Counted from the first letter of the stretch, positions 27,408 through 36,736 are shown. The stretch: 64,000 nt of DNA from Antarctobacter sediminis (GCF_019218285.1 NZ_JAHUZG010000002.1:1178001-1242000); one strand, 5' to 3'. The notes: generated by a model from the sequence alone, not told the origin. Numbers and translations: made by a program.

Positions 27408-29057
27408 TTACGACATTTTGTCGACGGCGGCATCGCCGATGTTATCAACTCCGCGTTCCCTAAGCAGGTTGGTCAACCAGTCGGGATCCATTTCCGGCAC
27501 AGAGGACAACAGCAAATCGGTATAGGCGTGGTGCGGCGGCGTGAACATGTCGGTCTTTTGCCCTTGTTCCACGACAACCCCGTCCTTCATCACCACCACT
27601 TCGTCCGAAATCGCCCGCACCGTGGCAAGATCATGGGTGATGAACATATAGCTGAGCTTCAGCTCATCCTGAAGGCGGGCCAGAAGTTTCAGGATACCCT
27701 CGGCCACCAGCTGATCCAGCGCGCTCGTCACCTCGTCACAGATAATGAAACGCGGCTCGGCGGCAAGGGCACGGGCAATGCCGACGCGCTGTTTCTGGCC
27801 ACCGGAAAGCTCGCTTGGCAGGCGGTCGAAATACTGGGACGCGGGCAGTTCGATCTGTTCCAGCAGGTGTTCGACCCGTTTGCGTTTCTCGCGTCCTTTC
27901 AGACCCATGTAGAATTCCACCGGTCGACCGATGATTTCGCCGATGGGTTTGCGTGGGTTCAGCGCGGTATCGGCCATCTGGTAGATCATCTGCACCTGCC
28001 GCAACTGTTCCTTGTTGCGCCTGCGGTAGTCCAGTGGAAGCGGTTTTCCCTCCAGCTCGATCTGGCCAAGGCGCGGCGGCAGCAGTCCGGTGATGCAACG
28101 GGCGGTGGTCGATTTGCCAGAGCCGGATTCGCCCACGACCGCAACGGTGCGGCCTTCGTGGATGTCAAAGCTGACATCGTGCAGCACGTCCACCGTGCCA
28201 TAGGCCGCCGTCACCCCCTGAACAGAAATCACCGGCGTCGCATCCGTGGCAACAGCCGGTTTCTGAGGCCGTTCAAAGGCGCGCACGGCCCAAAGGCTCT
28301 TGGTGTATTCCTGCGTCGGGTTCGACAGCATCGAACGGGTGTCGGCCTCTTCGACCTCGTCCCCCTTGAGCAACACCTTGATACGGTCCGCCATCTGGGC
28401 AACGACGGCAAGGTCGTGCGTGATATAAATTGCGGCGGTGTCGAATTCCTCGACGATCTCGCGGATGCTGGCCAGCACCTCGATCTGGGTGGTCACGTCC
28501 AGCGCTGTCGTCGGTTCGTCAAAGATGATCAGATCAGGGCGGCAGGCCATCGCCATGGCCGTCATGGCCCGCTGCAACTGTCCGCCAGAGACCTGATGCG
28601 GATAACGAAAGCCGATCTCGTCGGGGTTGGGCAGGCGCAGCTTGCGGTACAGTTCCACCCCGTCAGCGGCGCTTTCGGCACGGGATGACACGCCATGCTG
28701 TACCGGCGCCTCGGTATGCTGGTCGATCAGTTTGTGCGCGGGGTTAAAGCTGGCCGCGGCGGATTGGGCGACATAGGCGATGCGCTTGCCCAGCAACTGA
28801 CGCTTTTTCTCGGCACTGGCGGCCAAAAGGTCGATGCCGTCGAAGTGAACGCTACCGCCGGAGATCCGTACACCGTCACGGCAGAACCCCATGGCGGCAA
28901 GGCCCAGTGTGGATTTGCCCGCGCCGGATTCTCCGATCAGGCCCAGCACCTCGCCCTTTTTCAGGGTCAGGTCCACGCCTTTGATGATCGGCATCCAGGT
29001 TTCGTCCGAACGGCCTTCGATCTGAACATCGCGCATTTCGACAAGAAATTCAGACAT
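27408..29057 (-). CDS. Fused dual ATP-binding subunit of a peptide-type ABC importer
   Basis: A 549-residue protein with two complete ABC domains, equivalent to DppD and DppF joined. Domain one has Walker A GESGAGKST (near 43), signature VSGGQLQRA and IIFDEPTTALD; domain two has Walker A GESGSGKST (near 310), LSGGQKQRVGIARAL and IICDEVTSALD. The fused form is also seen in YejF- and GsiA-like systems. Both domains keep their catalytic residues, except that the second Walker B reads CDEVTS rather than DEPTS, a common variant in this class. It lies between the permease and binding-protein genes. Confidence 0.93.
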   Translation of the reverse strand: MSEFLVEMRDVQIEGRSDETWMPIIKGVDLTLKKGEVLGLIGESGAGKSTLGLAAMGFCRDGVRISGGSVHFDGIDLLAASAEKKRQLLGKRIAYVAQSAAASFNPAHKLIDQHTEAPVQHGVSSRAESAADGVELYRKLRLPNPDEIGFRYPHQVSGGQLQRAMTAMAMACRPDLIIFDEPTTALDVTTQIEVLASIREIVEEFDTAAIYITHDLAVVAQMADRIKVLLKGDEVEEADTRSMLSNPTQEYTKSLWAVRAFERPQKPAVATDATPVISVQGVTAAYGTVDVLHDVSFDIHEGRTVAVVGESGSGKSTTARCITGLLPPRLGQIELEGKPLPLDYRRRNKEQLRQVQMIYQMADTALNPRKPIGEIIGRPVEFYMGLKGREKRKRVEHLLEQIELPASQYFDRLPSELSGGQKQRVGIARALAAEPRFIICDEVTSALDQLVAEGILKLLARLQDELKLSYMFITHDLATVRAISDEVVVMKDGVVVEQGQKTDMFTPPHHAYTDLLLSSVPEMDPDWLTNLLRERGVDNIGDAAVDKMS

Positions 29058-29060
29058 GGC

Positions 29061-30257
29061 TTAGTCCTTCAGGCCCGAGCTGCGGTTCAGCATCCAGTCG
29101 ACGACAAAGTTCACCGCCACGGTCAGCAGGGCGATGGCACCCGCCGCCAGAAGCGGCACGCTGGCCGCCAAGGGCGCAAAACTGGCGTAGTTGATAAAGG
29201 CCGAGAGATCCTTGACCATCGTCCCCCAGTCCGCCAGCGGCGGCTGGATGCCAAGACCAAGGAAGCTGAGCGCCGAGATCGTCAGGAAGACAAAGCAGAA
29301 ACGCAGACCGAATTCGGCCAACAGCGGTGCGGTGGCATTGGGCAGGATCTCGCGGAAGATGAGATAGCCCAGCCCCTCGCCGCGCAGCTTGGCGGCCTCG
29401 ATGTAATCCATCACGACGATGTTCATGCCCACGGCCCGCGCAAGACGGAACACCCGGGTCGAATCGATCACCGCGATGATGACGACCATGGCGATCGTCA
29501 GCCCGAAACCGGACACCCAGGCCGAGGCGACCGTGATGAGCAGAAGCGAGAAGATCAGCGAGGGAATCGCCATCAACACATCGACCATGCGGCTGAGGAT
29601 CTGGTCCAGCCAGCCTTGCAGCACCGCCGCCAGAAAGCCGAAGGTCCCGCCAAGGAAAAATGCCAGAAGCGTCGTGGCAAAGGCGATCCCGACGGTGTTT
29701 TGCGCGCCGTAGATCAGCCGCGACAGGATATCTCGACCGATCTGGTCGGTGCCCAGCGGGAATTCCGGGTTGCCGCCCAGCGCGGGATTGCCGCCCGGCA
29801 CGATGTTGGCCTGACCAAAAACCTGTTCCTGTCCGTATGGAGCCAACGCACCGGCGAAGATGGCAAGAAAGGCATAGACAAGTATGACCAGCACGCCGAA
29901 GGACGCGGTCAGCGGCATCTGGCGGAACATCTTGCGGCTGCCAGCGGTGCCCACCGTGCGCCCGACAAGGCGAAACACAAAGGCGGCCGCGGCACCGATC
30001 AGGACGCCCTGCACGGCCCAGCGAAAGAACTGGACCGCAGCGACCGGCGCACCCGCCTCTGTTACCGTCGGCTGAAAGTAGAACCAGACCCCAAAGACCA
30101 GCAAGGCCGCGCCAAGGACATACCCAAAAGCCACAGCCAGGGGCATGTCACGAAAGACCGGCTTGTTTCCGGTCACCTGCTGGCCAACAAAGCGCATCCC
30201 CCAGCCAGCCGCCAGAAGGACCGCAAGGGCGGCGGCGATCCACAGAATCGTCGTCAT
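29061..30257 (-). CDS. ABC importer permease (DppC type)
   Basis: A 398-residue inner-membrane permease. The C-terminal two thirds hold the BPD_transp_1 domain, with the GTDQIGRDILSRLIYGAQ segment near residue 190 and the EAA loop EAAKLRGEGLGYLIFREILPNA near 290. The N-terminal 140 residues carry several further membrane segments, more than the roughly 300-residue norm for DppC, which may be a distinguishing mark of this subgroup. Its ATG overlaps the TGA of the upstream permease gene. Confidence 0.92.
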   Translation of the reverse strand: MTTILWIAAALAVLLAAGWGMRFVGQQVTGNKPVFRDMPLAVAFGYVLGAALLVFGVWFYFQPTVTEAGAPVAAVQFFRWAVQGVLIGAAAAFVFRLVGRTVGTAGSRKMFRQMPLTASFGVLVILVYAFLAIFAGALAPYGQEQVFGQANIVPGGNPALGGNPEFPLGTDQIGRDILSRLIYGAQNTVGIAFATTLLAFFLGGTFGFLAAVLQGWLDQILSRMVDVLMAIPSLIFSLLLITVASAWVSGFGLTIAMVVIIAVIDSTRVFRLARAVGMNIVVMDYIEAAKLRGEGLGYLIFREILPNATAPLLAEFGLRFCFVFLTISALSFLGLGIQPPLADWGTMVKDLSAFINYASFAPLAASVPLLAAGAIALLTVAVNFVVDWMLNRSSGLKD

Positions 30258-31249
30258 TTCGGATGCCTCAGGCGCGGGTTGGACAGGATCGACAAAACGT
30301 CAGCGGTCAGGTTGAGCAGGATATAGGCAGCCGCAAAGATCAGACAGCAGGCCTGCACCACGGGAATGTCCCGGATCTTGACGCTGTCCACGAACAGCTG
30401 GCCGATGCCCGGATAGACAAAGACCACCTCGACCACGACAACCCCGGTGATCAGGTAGGCAAGGTTCAGCGCAATCACGTTGATGATCGGGGCCAGCGCA
30501 TTGGGAAGCGCATGGGTCACGATCACCCGCATCGGCTTGATCCCTTTCAACCGCGCCATCTCGATGTAGGGACTGGCAAGCAGGTTGATGATCGCCGCCC
30601 GTGTCATCCGCATCATATGCGCCGTCACTACCAAGGTCAGCGTCAGCGCCGGCAACAAGGTTTTTTGCAGCCGCTCCACAAAGCTCATCCCCTCATAGAT
30701 GTTCGACAGCGACGGCAGTAGCGGGTTCAGCACCGCAAGGAAGAGGATCAGGATGTAAGCAAGGAAAAACTCGGGCGAGGAAATCGAGGTCAGGGTCGAG
30801 ATATTCGCCACCTTGTCAAAAACCGAGTTCCGGTAAAGCGCCGCAAGAATGCCCAAAGTCACCGCAAAGGGCACGGCAATGGCCGCCGTCACGCCTGCAA
30901 GGAACATTGTATTGGCAAAGCGCGGTGCGATCTGTTGCGCCACGGTGACCCGCACGCCCGAATCGTCGCCCACGAAACTGGCAAAATTGGCCTGGGCAAA
31001 GGAATTGCCCAAGTCGCCCTGCAAAGCGCCACCCAACCAGTCGAGGTAGCGCATAACGGGGTGTTGATCGAGCCCGAGGTCACGGCGGATGGCCTCGACC
31101 GCTTCGGGAGTTGCGCCCTGCCCAAGGATCGCCTCGGCGAAATCCCCGGGAAGCATGTTCACCGCCGTAAAGATGACGATGGACACGATGAACAGGGTCA
31201 GAAGGCCCAGCGCCAGACGCTGGAGGATGATTTTGAGAACCGGGTTCAA
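30254..31249 (-). CDS. ABC importer permease (DppB type)
   Basis: A 331-residue inner-membrane permease and first gene of the operon. N-terminal ILQRLALGLLTLFIVSIVIF and LPGDFAEAILG are typical of DppB-like proteins, and the EAA loop IEMARLKGIKPMRVIVTHALPNAL is near residue 230. The start appears to be TTG (31247-31249) with CAGGGA close upstream; the next ATG falls after the first membrane segment. The promoter should lie in 31250-31430, where I see no clear operator. Confidence 0.9.
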   Translation of the reverse strand: MNPVLKIILQRLALGLLTLFIVSIVIFTAVNMLPGDFAEAILGQGATPEAVEAIRRDLGLDQHPVMRYLDWLGGALQGDLGNSFAQANFASFVGDDSGVRVTVAQQIAPRFANTMFLAGVTAAIAVPFAVTLGILAALYRNSVFDKVANISTLTSISSPEFFLAYILILFLAVLNPLLPSLSNIYEGMSFVERLQKTLLPALTLTLVVTAHMMRMTRAAIINLLASPYIEMARLKGIKPMRVIVTHALPNALAPIINVIALNLAYLITGVVVVEVVFVYPGIGQLFVDSVKIRDIPVVQACCLIFAAAYILLNLTADVLSILSNPRLRHPK

Positions 31250-31430
31250 GGTCCCTGCCGGTGTTTTGTTTTCATTACACCTAGGTTACCGCCTGAAACT
31301 CATGTGTAAACCCCGTCATTTTAACAGGTTGCACGCGAAAACATGCCGCGAGGCGCATGGCGATTGCGGAACCGGCAGTCCACCAGTCCCTTCATGCCTG
31401 CCATCCTGCTTCCGGCGGGCTTGTGCGGGC

Positions 31431-32408
31431 TCAGCCCGTCAGGTCCGCCAGATCATCCATAACCCGGACCAGTTCGGCACTGATACCGGGCTCTGACAAT
31501 GCATGCCCGGCGTTTCGGATCATCCGCAAATCCGCCCCGGGCCACGCCTTGGCCAGTTCCCATGCGCGGCGCGGAGGGCAGATCATGTCGTACCGCCCCT
31601 GCACGATGACCCCGGGAATCCCCGCGATCCGATCCACGTTTTTCAGGATCCAACCGTCTTCCTCAAGGAAACCTGCATGGGTGAAATAGTGGTTTTCCAA
31701 CCGGGCAAAGGCGCGGGCATATTCGCCGGGCGCCTCTCCGCCGTGGCCATTGGAATAAACCGAGGCCAGCGCATTTTCCCACGCCGACCAAGCCTGCGCA
31801 TAGCGGGTTTCGGTCCGCAGGTCGCCACTGAACAGCCGCCGGTGATAGGCTCCGATCAGATCGTCCTGCTCGTCCTCGGGAATCATGTCCGAAAACCGCG
31901 CCCATGGTTCGGGCCAGAACTGCCCCGCGCCACCGCCATAGAACCAGTCCAGCTCGGCCTGGGTCATCATGAAAACGCCGCGCAGCACCAGTTGCAGAAC
32001 CGCCTCCGGGTGACTGATGGCATAGATCAGCGCCAGCGTCGCGCCCCAGCTTCCGCCAAAAACCACGGCCCGGTCGATATCCAGCGCGGCGCGGATCCGC
32101 TCGATGTCGGCCACAAGATCCCATGTCGTGTTGTTGACGACGCTGGCATGCGGCCGCGACCGGCCACAGCCGCGCTGGTCAAACAGCACCACCCGGTAAT
32201 GATCCGGGTTGAAATAGCGCCGCATCGCCGGGCTGCATCCGCCCCCCGGACCGCCGTGCAGGACGATGACCGGCACACCTTCGGGATTGCCGCATTGCTC
32301 GACATAGATCGAATGGCCGTCGCCGACCTCCAGCATCCGCTGATCGAACGGGTCGACCGCGGGATAGAGATACTGCACTGCGCGCTTTTGGCCCGGGATT
32401 TTGTCCAT
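31431..32408 (-). CDS. pip: Prolyl aminopeptidase (alpha/beta hydrolase)
   Basis: Releases N-terminal proline from peptides in the cytoplasm. The 325-residue protein has the oxyanion segment [12 protein letters not shown], the family-typical [13 protein letters not shown], the nucleophile elbow [10 protein letters not shown], the acid region GRYDMICPP and the catalytic histidine in NAGHALSEP. The N-terminus [20 protein letters not shown] is also characteristic. It lies upstream of the peptide importer on the same strand, 181 bases away, which fits a role in peptide use but may be chance. Confidence 0.94.
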   Translation of the reverse strand: MDKIPGQKRAVQYLYPAVDPFDQRMLEVGDGHSIYVEQCGNPEGVPVIVLHGGPGGGCSPAMRRYFNPDHYRVVLFDQRGCGRSRPHASVVNNTTWDLVADIERIRAALDIDRAVVFGGSWGATLALIYAISHPEAVLQLVLRGVFMMTQAELDWFYGGGAGQFWPEPWARFSDMIPEDEQDDLIGAYHRRLFSGDLRTETRYAQAWSAWENALASVYSNGHGGEAPGEYARAFARLENHYFTHAGFLEEDGWILKNVDRIAGIPGVIVQGRYDMICPPRRAWELAKAWPGADLRMIRNAGHALSEPGISAELVRVMDDLADLTG

Positions 32409-32455
32409 GCCCTACCTATATTGCCCCTCAAGGCCAAAAGACCATGGGGAAAGTC

Positions 32456-33193
32456 ATGACGACCACAGTCGATGCATCCGAGATCGCAAAGTTCGAAGCG
32501 ATGGCCGCAGAATGGTGGGACCCGAACGGCAAGTTCAAGCCCCTGCACATGCTCAATCCCTGCCGGCTGGACTACATCACCAGCCAGATCGCGGCAGAGT
32601 ATGACCGCGACCTGACCACCCCGCGCCCCTTCGAAGGGCTGCGGATCATGGACATCGGCTGCGGCGGCGGGTTGCTGTCCGAACCCATGGCCCGGCTGGG
32701 CGCCGATGTGGTGGGCGTCGATGCCGCTGAACGCAATATTCCCGTGGCCCGGACCCACGCCACCCAATCCGGGCTGGAGATCGACTATCGCTTTACCACC
32801 GCCGAAGCGATGGCCGAAGCCGGAGAGCGATTCGACGTGGTCCTGAACATGGAAGTGGTCGAACATGTGGCCGATCCGCTGGCCTACCTGACCGCCTGCC
32901 AGCAATTGCTGAAACCCGGCGGGCTGCACATCTGTTCGACCATCAACCGGAACCCCAAGAGCTTTGCCATGGCCATCGTCGGCGCGGAATACGTCATGCG
33001 CTGGCTGCCCAAGGGCACACATGAATGGCACAAGTTCATCACCCCGGACGAACTTTACGACCTGATGCGCCGCGCCGGGCTGGAACCGGTCGACCGCAAG
33101 GGCTTTGTCTTCAACCCGGTCAGCTGGACATGGCGCCTGTCAGACCGCGACCTCAGCGTAAACTACGTTACCGCCGCACTGAAACCCGTCTGA
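32456..33193 (+). CDS. ubiG: Ubiquinone biosynthesis O-methyltransferase UbiG
   Basis: Carries out both O-methylations of ubiquinone synthesis using S-adenosylmethionine. The N-terminal [23 protein letters not shown] segment is diagnostic, followed by the SAM motif [15 protein letters not shown] and [12 protein letters not shown] give ATG 32456, with GGGGAAAG upstream; ATG 32444 in the same frame adds four residues and is possible. It is divergent from pip, with only 47 bases between starts, so the two promoters must overlap. Confidence 0.94.
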   Translation: MTTTVDASEIAKFEAMAAEWWDPNGKFKPLHMLNPCRLDYITSQIAAEYDRDLTTPRPFEGLRIMDIGCGGGLLSEPMARLGADVVGVDAAERNIPVARTHATQSGLEIDYRFTTAEAMAEAGERFDVVLNMEVVEHVADPLAYLTACQQLLKPGGLHICSTINRNPKSFAMAIVGAEYVMRWLPKGTHEWHKFITPDELYDLMRRAGLEPVDRKGFVFNPVSWTWRLSDRDLSVNYVTAALKPV

Positions 33194-33557
33194 CATCCAC
33201 AATTGTAAGGCGGAAGGATACGCCCGGCGTCCCTGCCAACCTGACAGTATCTGCCCCGTTGCAAGCCGCCCAACGGAACAGCGTCCTGATGACAGGCGTC
33301 TTCTTCGAAAACGCCGGTAATCGACGCGCCAAAATGACCGGGCTGAACATCCCGCAACGGGCGCTGCGAGGTGTCTGGTATCTCCCGGCGTCTGGCCCGT
33401 GCAACAACCGCGCCCAAACCGCCCGCTGAAAGACCCGTGCTGGAAAAAGCCACTCGCCCCGGAACATATCGCCCGGACAAACTGGCAACCGCGGTTTCTT
33501 CTTGGCAAAAATACTCCGGGGGTGAATTGCCCGCAGGGCAAGAGGGGGCAGCGCCCC
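33194..33557. other. Gene-free interval between convergent ubiG and marR
   Basis: No convincing coding frame on either strand. The right end, from 33494, holds a repeat module with two small hairpins, described separately. The left part (33194-33493) shows no RNA gene, operator or mobile element that I recognise. Confidence 0.6.
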
Positions 33558-33559
33558 CT
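33494..33559. repeat. Intergenic repeat module with paired hairpins
   Basis: A GTTTCTTCTTGGCAAAAATA block at 33494-33513 leads into CTCCGGGGGTGAA, then TTGCCC-GCA-GGGCAA (33528-33542) and AGGGGGC-AGC-GCCCCCT (33543-33559). The second hairpin contains the marR stop codon. A shorter copy of the first block lies at 42243-42265. From memory, very similar strings recur between genes in many Rhodobacterales chromosomes. Confidence 0.55.
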
Positions 33560-33989
33560 ACTCTTCCAGCCGCAGGCGCAGCTCGCGCAAGACCGGCAAG
33601 GCCGCGCGCACACGGTCCTCGCCAAGATCGCCCATCATCTCGTCGATCAGCGGCATGATCGCCGCCAACGCCGCGTCGCGTGCCGAATGACCCGCAGGTG
33701 AGATCGACACAAGCTTGCGCCGGGCATCGTCCCAGTCGGGGCGGATATGCACGTATCCGGCGATTTCCAGTTTGGACAACGTATTGGTCATCGCCCCGCG
33801 CGTGACGTGAAAGGCGCGGGCCAGTTGTGCCGGGGTCTTCTCACCGCCCCGGCCAAGGTGATTCAGCACTGAGAAATGCGAGATTTCCATCCGGTTCGGC
33901 AGAACGCGCGTCAGCCGGGCCCGCAGCAATTGATCGGCGGTCAAAAGCTCGGAAATCAACGAAATCGCAAGGCTGCTGGCGTCGCTCAT
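33558..33989 (-). CDS. MarR family transcriptional regulator
   Basis: A 143-residue winged-helix protein. The recognition region TPAQLARAFHVTRGAMTNTLSKLEIAGYV and the wing RPDWDDARRKLVSISPAG match the MarR fold, with dimerisation helices at both ends. Its ATG overlaps the TGA of the nitrilase gene, placing it last in comF-grxC-nit-marR. The target and ligand are unknown; autoregulation of this cluster is possible. Confidence 0.88.
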   Translation of the reverse strand: MSDASSLAISLISELLTADQLLRARLTRVLPNRMEISHFSVLNHLGRGGEKTPAQLARAFHVTRGAMTNTLSKLEIAGYVHIRPDWDDARRKLVSISPAGHSARDAALAAIMPLIDEMMGDLGEDRVRAALPVLRELRLRLEE

Positions 33990-34822
33990 GTCGACGGCCC
34001 CGAATAGGCGCGATCATGGGTCAGCGCGGGCACCTTGCGCCGCGCCTCGTCCACCTTGCCCAGGTCCAGATCCACGCAAAAGACACCCGGCTCGGTGCCC
34101 GCGTCCAGCAGGATCTCTCCCCATGGAGAGACTGCCATCGAGTGCCCATAGGTTTTGCGGCTGCGCCCGGACCGCGCGGCGTGTTGCCCGGTCTGCGCCG
34201 GAGCAAGGACGTAACAGCCGGTCTCGATGGCCCGCGCCTGCAACAGTGGTTGCCAATGGGCCGGGCCGGTACCCGGCGAAAAGGCCGCTGGAACCGTCAG
34301 GATCCGGGCCCCCGCCTGCGCCAGCGCGCGGTAGAGATAGGCAAAGCGAACATCGTAGCAGACCGTCATCCCGATCGCTGCCAAGGGAGTTTCGGCCAGA
34401 ACGGCCCTGTCCCCGGGCGCATAGCCCGAAGATTCGCGGTAGGTTTCGGTCTCGGACACCTGCACGTCGAACATGTGCATCTTGTCATAGCGCGCCGTGA
34501 TGCCGCCATCCGGTCCAATTAGGACCGAGCGATTGACAAACCGCGTCTCGGGCGGCTCTGCCTTCAAGGCCAGCGATCCGGCCAGCACCCAAAGCCCAAG
34601 CTCGGCCGCCTGCCTGCGCAATCCGGCAAGCACCGGATCCGCGGATTCCGGGCGCAGGACGTTCGCCTGATGCGCCCGGTCCATGGACACGCAATTGCAG
34701 ACTTCGGGCGTCAGGGCGATCTGCGCGCCCTCTGCCTGTGCCTGCCGCAACATCCGCGACAGGGTTTCAAGGTTCTCGTCCGGATCGTCGGACGAGGTCA
34801 TCTGCAACAGCGCGGCCCGCAT
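33986..34822 (-). CDS. Carbon-nitrogen hydrolase (nitrilase superfamily, Nit/omega-amidase-like)
   Basis: A 278-residue amidase. With the ATG at 34822 as residue 1, the catalytic triad is E40 in LTPEVCN, K114 in RYDKMHMFDV and C155 in TVCYDVRFAYLYR. YDKMHMFD and GMTVCYDVRF are close to the Nit1/Nit2 group, which hydrolyses deaminated glutathione or alpha-ketoglutaramate. The adjacent glutaredoxin gene makes a glutathione-repair role attractive, but this is inference. The ATG overlaps the grxC stop. Confidence 0.88.
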   Translation of the reverse strand: MRAALLQMTSSDDPDENLETLSRMLRQAQAEGAQIALTPEVCNCVSMDRAHQANVLRPESADPVLAGLRRQAAELGLWVLAGSLALKAEPPETRFVNRSVLIGPDGGITARYDKMHMFDVQVSETETYRESSGYAPGDRAVLAETPLAAIGMTVCYDVRFAYLYRALAQAGARILTVPAAFSPGTGPAHWQPLLQARAIETGCYVLAPAQTGQHAARSGRSRKTYGHSMAVSPWGEILLDAGTEPGVFCVDLDLGKVDEARRKVPALTHDRAYSGPST

Positions 34823-35079
34823 CACCCGGCCAGAAGGGTGTCCAGCTTGCCCTGCCGTTCAAGGGCCGCCAGATCATCAAAACCGCCCACGTGGGTCTCT
34901 CCGATAAAGATCTGCGGCACGGTGTGCCGCCCGTTGGCGCGGTCCATCATCTCGGACCGGCGCTGCGGTTCTTCCAGAACGTTGATGCCGGCATAATCGA
35001 CACCCTTGCTGTCAAGCAGCCGCTTGGCCGCGTGGCAATAGCCGCAGAGCGGCGAAAAATACATCTCGACCGGTTTCAT
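34822..35079 (-). CDS. grxC: Glutaredoxin 3
   Basis: An 85-residue glutathione-dependent disulfide reductase. The active site is C12-G-Y-C15 (CGYC instead of the commoner CPYC), with the cis-proline TVPQIFIGETHVGGFDD typical of GrxC. A GGAGG site lies before the start at 35079. It is followed directly by the nitrilase gene (overlapping stop and start) and preceded by comF, a gene order I recall from other roseobacters. Confidence 0.94.
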   Translation of the reverse strand: MKPVEMYFSPLCGYCHAAKRLLDSKGVDYAGINVLEEPQRRSEMMDRANGRHTVPQIFIGETHVGGFDDLAALERQGKLDTLLAG

Positions 35080-35117
35080 TCTCGGTCCTCCAGATCGTTC
35101 GTGCGTACCTGATGGAT

Positions 35118-35861
35118 TTAGGCGTCTTTGGCGGCGCGCGCCAGCACGCTGACACAAACCTCTGTTGCACCGGCTGCAAGACAGGCCTCGGTGGCACCGG
35201 CCAGCGTTGCGCCGCTGGTCATGACATCATCGACCAAAAGAACCGGACGCCCAGCGATCATTCCTGCACGCGATGGGGCCACGGTGATTTTTCCATGCAG
35301 GGCAACGAACCGCTCTTCGCGGCTCTTGCCCTCCAGCGAAGGTGTCGCCTTGCGCCGCTCCAGCGCGTCGGGACACCAGTCGCATTCCAACTCGGCGGCC
35401 AAAGCCTCGGCCAGCAGGGCGGATTGGTTGAAACGCCGTTTCAGGTGCCGGCGCACATGCAGAGGGATCGGCAGGATCAACATGTCTTCCCGGACAAGAT
35501 CCCGCGTGACCCGCGCCATCCACTTGGCCGCCGGGCGCGCTATGTCATGCCTGTCGCCATGTTTCAGCGCCAGTACCAAGTGCCGCCCGCGATCCCGATA
35601 AACAAGGGCCGCGCGCCCCTGATGCCAGGGGCGGGAAATGCTGAGACAGTCATCGCACAGTTCTGCCTGATGCGACTGCCCCGGCAAAGGCACACCACAT
35701 AGATCACAGGACAGCCCGGCGACAAAAGGCGTATCCCGCCAACAGGTCCCGCAGAGGCCGAAATCCGATTCCACCAGTCCGCCACAGGCAAGGCAGCGCG
35801 GCGGATAGACCATCTGCACCAGGGTTTGCATCCCTGCCGACCAAAGCCTATGAGCCATCAT
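35118..35861 (-). CDS. comF: ComF family protein (phosphoribosyltransferase-like)
   Basis: A protein of about 247 residues. An N-terminal zinc-finger-like cysteine set (C23, C26, C37, C40, then CDLCG and CDDC) is followed by a PRTase domain with the PRPP loop PVLLVDDVMTSGATL. ComF proteins are linked to DNA uptake in competent bacteria, and the family is widespread outside them. The start is uncertain: ATG 35861 has GGAGG upstream, while ATG 35831 (MQTLVQMVYPP) matches the usual homologue N-terminus. The long start would abut the divergent methyltransferase start. Confidence 0.85.
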   Translation of the reverse strand: MMAHRLWSAGMQTLVQMVYPPRCLACGGLVESDFGLCGTCWRDTPFVAGLSCDLCGVPLPGQSHQAELCDDCLSISRPWHQGRAALVYRDRGRHLVLALKHGDRHDIARPAAKWMARVTRDLVREDMLILPIPLHVRRHLKRRFNQSALLAEALAAELECDWCPDALERRKATPSLEGKSREERFVALHGKITVAPSRAGMIAGRPVLLVDDVMTSGATLAGATEACLAAGATEVCVSVLARAAKDA

Positions 35862-36680
35862 ATGCCCAATCCTCCACGCCTCACCGACCGATCTGCCCTG
35901 AAACGCCACCGCGCCCGCGCGAAGGCCGACGCGCTGTTCCTGCACGAGGCCGCCCGCGACGACGCGCAGGATCGTCTGGCAATGGTTAACAGGGCGTTTA
36001 AACAGGTGGCGATCGTCACCCCATTTCCACAGATCTGGCGGCCCGCCTTTCCCGAGGCCCGGATCATTCCCGATGCCGAAGTGCTGGACCTGACAGAAGC
36101 CGCGCATGATCTGGTGATCCATGCACTGAGCCTGCATTGGGCGGACGATCCGATCGGCCAGCTGATTCAGTGCCGCCGGGCCCTGCAACCGGACGGGCTG
36201 TGCCTTGTGCTGACGCTGGGCGGGCAGACGCTGCACGAACTGCGCGCCGCGCTTGCGCAGGCCGAAACCGAAGTCACAGGCGGGCTGTCGCCCCGCGTGG
36301 CCCCGATGGGCGAGATCCGCGACCTGGGTGCGCTATTGCAACGGGCCGGGCTGGCCTTGCCGGTGGCCGATTCCACCCCTTTGACCGCCAGCTATGCCAC
36401 CCCGCTGCACCTGATGCAGGAATTGCGCGCGATGGGCGAAAACAACGCGCTGGCCGGGCGGCTGCGGCATCCGACCCGGCGTGCGGTGATGATGCGCGCG
36501 GTTGAAATCTATTCGCAGGCCTTTGCCCTGCCCGATGGCCGCGTACCGGCCACATTCGAGCTGATCACCCTGACCGGCTGGGCCCCGGACGCCTCTCAGC
36601 CGCAACCCTTGCGGCCCGGTTCTGCGGCACAGCGGCTTGCCGATGCGCTGAACACCTCGGAAACGCCCCTGAAAGATTGA
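35862..36680 (+). CDS. Class I SAM-dependent methyltransferase-like protein (BioC/NDUFAF5-like)
   Basis: A 272-residue protein with the N-terminal RLTDRSALKRHRARAKADALFLHEAARDDAQDRL helix seen in alphaproteobacterial homologues of NDUFAF5, a complex I assembly methyltransferase. The central VIHALSLHWADDPIGQLIQCRRALQPDG segment matches BioC-type folds. The usual glycine-rich motif I (DxGxGxG) is absent: after KQVAIVTPFPQIWR the SAM loop is not evident, so catalysis is uncertain. ATG 35862 (or 35850) is the start. It lies directly upstream of hemH. Confidence 0.75.
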   Translation: MPNPPRLTDRSALKRHRARAKADALFLHEAARDDAQDRLAMVNRAFKQVAIVTPFPQIWRPAFPEARIIPDAEVLDLTEAAHDLVIHALSLHWADDPIGQLIQCRRALQPDGLCLVLTLGGQTLHELRAALAQAETEVTGGLSPRVAPMGEIRDLGALLQRAGLALPVADSTPLTASYATPLHLMQELRAMGENNALAGRLRHPTRRAVMMRAVEIYSQAFALPDGRVPATFELITLTGWAPDASQPQPLRPGSAAQRLADALNTSETPLKD

Positions 36681-36704
36681 CGTATCGCGGAACGGCGATA
36701 CTTA
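36677..36704 (+). promoter_or_regulatory. Candidate hemH promoter containing an inverted repeat
   Basis: TTGACG (36677-36682) and TACTTA (36699-36704) are 16 bases apart and resemble -35 and -10 elements. Between them GTATCGC (36682-36688) is the perfect reverse complement of GCGATAC (36695-36701). The TTGACG overlaps the stop codon of the upstream methyltransferase gene. A repressor bound to the dyad would block RNA polymerase; the identity of such a factor is not known. Confidence 0.45.
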
Positions 36705-36736
36705 CTGCGAAACTGCACGACCACGGGAAATCCAGC

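Noticed and set aside
35990-36006. A TTAA-N8-TTAA pattern
   Set aside because: The spacing is wrong for CtrA and it lies inside the methyltransferase coding sequence.
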